18,403 bases of DNA from UBA2160 sp964588665 (GTDB taxonomy: Bacteria > Chloroflexota > Dehalococcoidia > Lucifugimonadales > UBA1123): contig CAZPQQ010000068.1 of NCBI GenBank assembly GCA_964588665.1, positions 1 to 18,403 of the forward strand. The letters are read 5' to 3'. The notes below the pieces were generated by a model. The model ran no database searches. It was not told where the DNA came from and was given only the letters and a program-made list of their open reading frames with translations. The position numbers and the translations under genes were made by a program. Position 1 is the first letter of the stretch; the number at the start of each line of letters is the position of its first letter. This document shows positions 14,260-18,403 of the stretch, piece after piece.

Positions 14260-15025
14260 TCAGTTGCGCCGCCACACCCTGAAGCGATGGAAGTCGTCGA
14301 ACCCCATTTCGCGGTACAGCGATTCCGCCATGTCTGACGGGCCCAGCACGGCTGGCAAGTCGGGAGCGCTGTTCAGCGCCGCCCATGTCAAGGCCGTGCC
14401 GTAGCCTCGACGTCGATACTCCGGAATGGTCGCCACGCCGAAGATCCCCACGACACCGTCGCTGACAACGCTGATCGACGCGCTTACGGCTCGACCGTCT
14501 ACTCGGCCGACGAAGTACCGGTGTTCCGGATGGTCGAGGCTGGCGGACGCGTGCCAGATCCCCGGATGGAACGCCCCGGAGCCCTCAAACCCTTCGAAGC
14601 TGGCTTTCTCGAAATCATCGAGCGCATCCGGTGTTGTGACTTTTGATATTTCAAGTTCCGGATGGGCGGCGACTGCGGGGACCGGGCCGGGCGATCTCAT
14701 GAGGTATGGCGCAGGCTCGACTCCGGTATTCGACGCGAGCTCAAATCCCAGAGGAGCGAGGTCTAACTCGCTCCACCAGTCGACTACGCCGAGTTGGTCG
14801 TGCTCGCGGGCGGCCACGAGTTTTTCGATTTCCAGCATCGCGTTGGACTTGTTCGCGGCCGAACCCGATGTCAGTGTGATCGCTTCAGGATGGATCACGG
14901 TCCCCGGGGCCGGATTGCCAGCAGGTCCAGAGGGAGTCGGAGTAGCGGCTGTCGATTCCGTGGGCGCGTAGCTGCCAGTCAGCCCACGCGGCATGGTTCT
15001 TCGCCGCAGCCTCGATCAAGTCCAT
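14260..15025 (-). pseudogene. GNAT acetyltransferase with a single-base frameshift
   Basis: The C-terminal two-thirds (from about HPEAITLTSG) is a GNAT domain: ISVVSDGVVGIFGVATIPEY, then the acetyl-CoA loop RRRGYGTALTWAAL, and YREMGFDDFHRFRVWRR at the end. The true start appears to be ATG 15025, preceded by AAGGTGG at 6 nt, reading MDLIEAAAKNHAAWADWQLR and on to LWTCWQSGPG. That frame leaves the GNAT frame at the CCCCGGGG run (14902-14909); removing one base there joins them as GPG-TVIHPEAI. A homopolymer sequencing error or a recent frameshift are both possible. It follows the MFS pump gene by 72 nt on the same strand and is convergent with the dehydrogenase, 22 nt away. Confidence 0.7.
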
Positions 15026-15097
15026 CGAATTCCACCTTCATCCCTCCCGGCAAAAGAACCTTGACCGGAATCTCCATCCGCCGTCGACGACTGACGA

Positions 15098-16618
15098 TCA
15101 GCTCGCCTGCTCCGGCTTCCCGGCTCCGACGATTCCGTGCGTTTCCGACGCCGTGGCGGACGACGGAGCTATCAGTGCGAGCACCGCGGCGACGATCATC
15201 ATGACCACGGAAACCTGAAACGCCCTCGCCATTGCGGCGGCGTAGGCGGTACGCAGCCCGACATCCTTGAGTTTCTCCGCGTCCGAAAGGTCCGCATCGT
15301 AGCCCATCGAGCCCATCACCGAGACGGCGATGGCAGTCGGCACGGCAATGCCCACGATGTGCGCGGCGTTGCGAGTCAGGTTGAGGAACGCCGAGACGAT
15401 GCCGTACTGGCTCCTGCTCGCGCTGCCCAGTATCGAGCTCGTGTTCGGCGCCATGAACGTGCTCATCCCTAATCCAGAAAGCCCGGACGCCGCCGCGATC
15501 AATAGTGGGTCAGTCTCCAGAGTGATCGTCGAAAAGATGTACATCGAGATGGTGGAGAACACCATTCCGACGACGGCCGGAATTCTGGTCCCGATCTTAT
15601 CCGCTATGCGCCCGCTGAATGGACCGAATACCGTCATCGTCACCGCGGAGGGCATCATGTAGAGTGCGGCCTCAGCGGTGGACATCCCCATGGCCGCCAC
15701 CAGGAAAAAGGGCATCAGGAAGAACGTCGCCGAGCCTCCCATGAACGAGACAAACCTGGCCGCCGACCCTATCGTGAATGCTGCTGAGCGAAACAGCGAA
15801 AGGGGCAACATCGGAGTTGGACACCGGCGCTCCCACAGAAGGAATGCCGCGAAGAGCACCCCCGACACGAATAATCCTCCGACGATCTGCGGCGAGAACC
15901 AGCCCTGGTCCATCGCGAAGGTAACCGCGAGCATAGAGGTCAACAGGCACCCCGCCGAAAGCGCCGTGCCAACCCAGTCGAACGCCAGGAACCCCGGCCG
16001 GCTGTCGGTCCTCGGTCCTGCCTGCTGCTCATCTTTCGGAGTCAGCACCGCGATCGCGATGGCGGTGGACACAACGCTGACGACACCGATGAAGACGAAG
16101 ATCGCCCTCCAGTCCAGCAGGCTGTCGATGGCGCCGCCGATAATTGGGCCGGTCACCGCGCCTAGACCCACGACGGTCATGTGCAGTCCGGCGGCCTTGC
16201 CCCGCTCGCTGTCCGGAAAAGCGCCCGCGACCATCGACAAGCCGTTCGCCTGAATCGCGGAGGCGCCGACGCCCATGAATATCTTGCAGGCAAGCAGCAT
16301 CCCGAAGCTAACTGAGAACGAGGTCAAAAGAGAGGCGCCAGCGAAGAGGGCGAGTCCCAGGACCCAGACCCGGCGACGGCCCATCGTGTCGGCCAATGCG
16401 CCCGCAGGCATCATGAGGGCGCTTACGGAGAGCATGTATCCGATCGCGAGCCACTGCGCGGTGGGAATGTCAGCGCCGAAGTCCTCGGCTATCGGAGCGA
16501 TGACGATGGCTGTGGCGGACTGGTCGGCCACGGAGATGAATGTGCCGGTGGCCACGGCGGCGTAGGTCCACCAGCGGTACGAAGGGCTGGCGACAATCGC
16601 CCGTATGGGAAGCTTCAA
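15098..16618 (-). CDS. MFS multidrug efflux transporter, DHA2 (14-TM) family
   Basis: This 506-aa inner-membrane protein has about 14 hydrophobic segments. It shows MFS signatures of proton-driven drug export: the ADQSATAIVIAPIAEDFG first-helix motif, the loop GALADTMGRRRVW (motif A), and GLGAVTGPIIGGAI in helix 5 (motif C of exporters). A second-half motif A-like loop, FGPFSGRIADKIGTR, is also present. Length and the two central extra helices fit the EmrB/QacA-type DHA2 group. The start is TTG 16618; the only nearby ATG is out of frame. GAAAGG lies 13 nt upstream, a weak ribosome-binding site. It is probably co-transcribed with the GNAT gene. The substrate is unknown. Confidence 0.93.
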   Translation of the reverse strand: MKLPIRAIVASPSYRWWTYAAVATGTFISVADQSATAIVIAPIAEDFGADIPTAQWLAIGYMLSVSALMMPAGALADTMGRRRVWVLGLALFAGASLLTSFSVSFGMLLACKIFMGVGASAIQANGLSMVAGAFPDSERGKAAGLHMTVVGLGAVTGPIIGGAIDSLLDWRAIFVFIGVVSVVSTAIAIAVLTPKDEQQAGPRTDSRPGFLAFDWVGTALSAGCLLTSMLAVTFAMDQGWFSPQIVGGLFVSGVLFAAFLLWERRCPTPMLPLSLFRSAAFTIGSAARFVSFMGGSATFFLMPFFLVAAMGMSTAEAALYMMPSAVTMTVFGPFSGRIADKIGTRIPAVVGMVFSTISMYIFSTITLETDPLLIAAASGLSGLGMSTFMAPNTSSILGSASRSQYGIVSAFLNLTRNAAHIVGIAVPTAIAVSVMGSMGYDADLSDAEKLKDVGLRTAYAAAMARAFQVSVVMMIVAAVLALIAPSSATASETHGIVGAGKPEQAS

Positions 16619-17194
16619 CTGCGCATTTCAGCCTTTCGAGCCAATCCGAACGCTGGACGTCGACCGATATTCTGCCAATCTGGATTGCGACCGGAAGTAG
16701 GATAAGCCCAACGATGGCGGATTACAATCTCGCGGCGACTGATGATTGGTTCGAAGGCGGCTGCCGCGCTCGTCGGGCGGTCCAGTATGGCTTATCCCGC
16801 TCGGGTCACTTGGAGGGAGTGGTGAGTTCGCGACAAGTTCCGAACAAGGTCGTCCCGGTCGAGTACGCGAACTCGGTTCTGCATCGGCGGGTTCCTGTCG
16901 TCGAAGCTCGGCAAGGAACTCGAACAGCGAAAGGTCTCAGCCAGTGTAGTTGAGCCGCGCCAAGAACACGAGCGAAACCTGACGAACGGGTAGCGCGCGG
17001 CAGCACGGTCGCGGGCGGAGAGGACACGCACTAGAGAAAGATGGTCCTGGCGCCGGTGGAACAGCCCAAGACCGTGACGCCGACCAGGTGAAGCTGACCA
17101 ACGTGATTACATTCTCGCACATCCTGGGCCCGTCGCCCAAATCGGCAGCGAATTTTCGGGTTGTCCTGCCAAATCAAGGTCGGAAGGAGTTGGC
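16619..17194. other. Gene-poor stretch upstream of the MFS gene
   Basis: No supported gene in 576 nt. Open frames on both strands lack recognisable motifs, ribosome-binding sites and family resemblance. On the minus strand TTGTAA and TATCCT (16727-16699) are separated by 17 nt and could be the promoter for the MFS gene; both hexamers match consensus at only 4 of 6 bases. Degraded coding remnants may be present, given the broken gene next door. Confidence 0.35.
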
Positions 17195-17691
17195 ATGGGA
17201 CGGAAGACAGTGGGAGAGTTGCTATCACGGTTCCACCACGTGGGGGTGATGGTTAGGGATGTAGACGAGGCCGTCGATTACCTGGGTATAGGGCCATTCG
17301 AACCCTCGAACCTAGACCACATGGACAGAAAGGTCTTTAGCAAGCCTGTCTCCGACACCAGGTTTTCCGCGCATGTAGGAAAATTGGGACCCATTGGGTT
17401 TGTGAGGTGATTCAACCTCCGTCTGGAGAGACACCGCAGAAAGAATGGATGGAAGGGCGAGGCGAAGGCATCAATCACTTAGCTTCACATTGTCGACGAA
17501 ATCCAACAGGCGGTCTCTATAATGGTTGACGCAGGATTCGAGGTGATCGCAAGCTCGAAGAATGAGGGTGGCGGGGCATGGTGTACTTCGACACCGACAA
17601 GGTCGGCGGCGTTCAGATTGAACTGGAGCAGCTATCACCCCACCGTAATGAAGATCGGTACTGGGGCCTTACACCATGGGCGCACTCCTAG
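17195..17691 (+). pseudogene. VOC/glyoxalase-family gene broken by three frameshifts
   Basis: A good ribosome-binding site (GGAAGGAG) precedes ATG 17195. The first frame reads FHHVGVMVRDVDEAVDYLGI, the metal-binding start of a VOC domain like methylmalonyl-CoA epimerase, and stops at about 17410. Continuation appears in shifted frames: EVIQPPSGETPQKEW...GEGINHLA (from about 17405), then HIVDEIQQAVSIMVDAGFEV, then VYFDTDKVGGVQIELEQ, ending at TAG 17689. Three shifts are needed to join them (near 17403, 17480 and 17579). Pieces are in the right order and contain the family's metal-ligand regions, so this is a recently decayed gene or an error-rich stretch of sequence. Confidence 0.75.
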
Positions 17692-18137
17692 CTAAGGCAA
17701 TTGATTCAACAGAATCCATGCGAGTCTGACATTGGGCTTGCTGAAAGAGAAAGCTAAGCCGCCTCTCTTGGATCGAAGCCCTCTGACGAAGGAAGAGACC
17801 TTACCGTGGCCTGGGGAACCGGGCCATTTGATGTATGAATTTGTTTGTGCGATTCTTAGTGAAGGGGATAGGAGCAGTCAGCGTAGAGGGCTCAGTGTCT
17901 CTGTTCGCCGGTTAACCCAATAGCCCGAGCCACTGCCCGTCAAATCCAAGCTTCGGCGCCTCTTCTTACCCTCCTAGGCTACACTGCACCCAGAGACAAA
18001 CTCATGCTGGGCGATTACTCAAGGCTAGTAGTCTCACCACTCCCCCGTTCCATTAAGTGGTAAAATCGCAGCAGGCGGCGCTGATCTTCTTTGAGAGTCG
18101 TAGTGGACAACTTACCCTGATACATTCGGAGGTCCGT
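17692..18137. other. Intergenic stretch before the lipoprotein gene
   Basis: No supported gene in 446 nt. A 63-codon open frame at 17732-17923 has no ribosome-binding site or recognisable motif. The only notable signal is the extended -10 sequence at 18058. Confidence 0.4.
18058..18066 (+). promoter_or_regulatory. Extended -10 promoter for the lipoprotein gene
   Basis: TGGTAAAAT matches the TGnTATAAT extended -10 pattern, lies about 70 nt before the lipoprotein start and resembles TGGTACAAT upstream of the dehydrogenase. No clear -35 is seen. Confidence 0.4.
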
Positions 18138-18403
18138 GTGATTATGCGAGTGAGCTATGCCTTCATCCTATGCGGTGTGGTGATTCTACTCGTTGTCTCC
18201 GCATGTGACTTAACAAGAGAAAGTACAGCCACAGTGGAGGTCATCAAGGAAGAGATCAAAGGAGCGGCCGTAGAGGTGGTGAAGGAAGTGGAGGTAATTG
18301 AGGCAGTCAAGGAGGTGGAAGCGATCCTCAGTGAGACTCCTACACCCTCACCCTCAGAAACGCCTGCACCGACCAAACCAGTGGGGGTGACACCCGTACC
18401 AAC
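18138..18403 (+). CDS. Lipoprotein, N-terminal part (runs off the window)
   Basis: The frame is open to the window edge. GGAGG at 18128-18132 lies 5 nt before GTG 18138; ATG 18144 two codons on is the alternative start. The product begins MIMRVSYAFILCGVVILLVV followed by SACDLT. This is a type II signal peptide with lipobox VSAC, so Cys23 would be lipidated and the protein anchored outside the membrane. Next comes a charged stretch rich in EVIKEE, VVKEVEVIEAVKEVE repeats (about residues 33-62), then a Pro/Thr/Ser linker (SETPTPSPSETPAPTKP). In Chloroflexota such VKEVE linkers often precede extracellular solute-binding domains, but the functional domain lies beyond the window. Confidence 0.7.
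   Translation, partial: MIMRVSYAFILCGVVILLVVSACDLTRESTATVEVIKEEIKGAAVEVVKEVEVIEAVKEVEAILSETPTPSPSETPAPTKPVGVTPVP

Noticed and set aside
14260..14994. GNAT gene starting at ATG 14994
   Set aside because: Its first ~30 residues are low-complexity Pro/Ala/Thr unlike the family, while a better N-terminus with a ribosome-binding site lies in the next frame.
16540..16953. 137-codon plus-strand open frame
   Set aside because: It overlaps the antisense of the MFS start and has no ribosome-binding site or recognisable domain.
17732..17923. 63-codon plus-strand open frame
   Set aside because: No ATG start, ribosome-binding site or family resemblance.

Overview
This window is GC-rich bacterial DNA. 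It carries a complete pyrimidine operon on the minus strand, and the gene set and small-protein style suggest Chloroflexota (Dehalococcoidia/SAR202-like). That assignment is inference from gene content, the Ldh_2 dehydrogenase, the DUF2283 protein, the 14-TM MFS pump and a lipoprotein with a VKEVE-type linker; no rRNA or marker tree is available here.

The minus strand, read from about 12.75 kb down to 0.2 kb, is one long gene train: pyrR - pyrB - NUDIX - pyrC - (REP-like hairpin) - DUF2283 - carA - (REP-like hairpin) - VapB-like antitoxin - HAD hydrolase - nucleotidyltransferase - 60-aa protein - glycerophosphodiesterase - broken HEPN-like gene - carB - OsmC-like selenoprotein. The pyr/car genes supply the early enzymes of UMP synthesis. 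The leader before pyrR contains a textbook PyrR-binding RNA hairpin. It also has two mutually exclusive downstream helices, one of which buries the pyrR ribosome-binding site. About 3.4 kb of accessory genes separates carA from carB, which usually lie side by side.

The most striking item is at the left end. An OsmC-family gene has an in-frame UGA exactly where the family's peroxidatic cysteine belongs. It is followed 13 nt later by a perfect 6-bp hairpin with a GGUAC loop, matching a bacterial SECIS element. The reading frame runs on in the same frame to the second conserved cysteine. This is a selenocysteine protein that a standard gene caller would split in two.

Upstream of pyrR, and divergent from it, a plus-strand Ldh_2-type dehydrogenase is preceded by an extended -10 promoter. 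Its leader is built from three ~80-bp tandem units, each containing a strong hairpin. Convergent to this gene is a minus-strand pair, an MFS efflux pump and a GNAT acetyltransferase; the latter has a single-base frameshift in a CCCCGGGG run.

The right end (16.6-18.4 kb) is sparse. It holds a VOC/glyoxalase gene with three frameshifts and the start of a lipoprotein gene that runs off the window.
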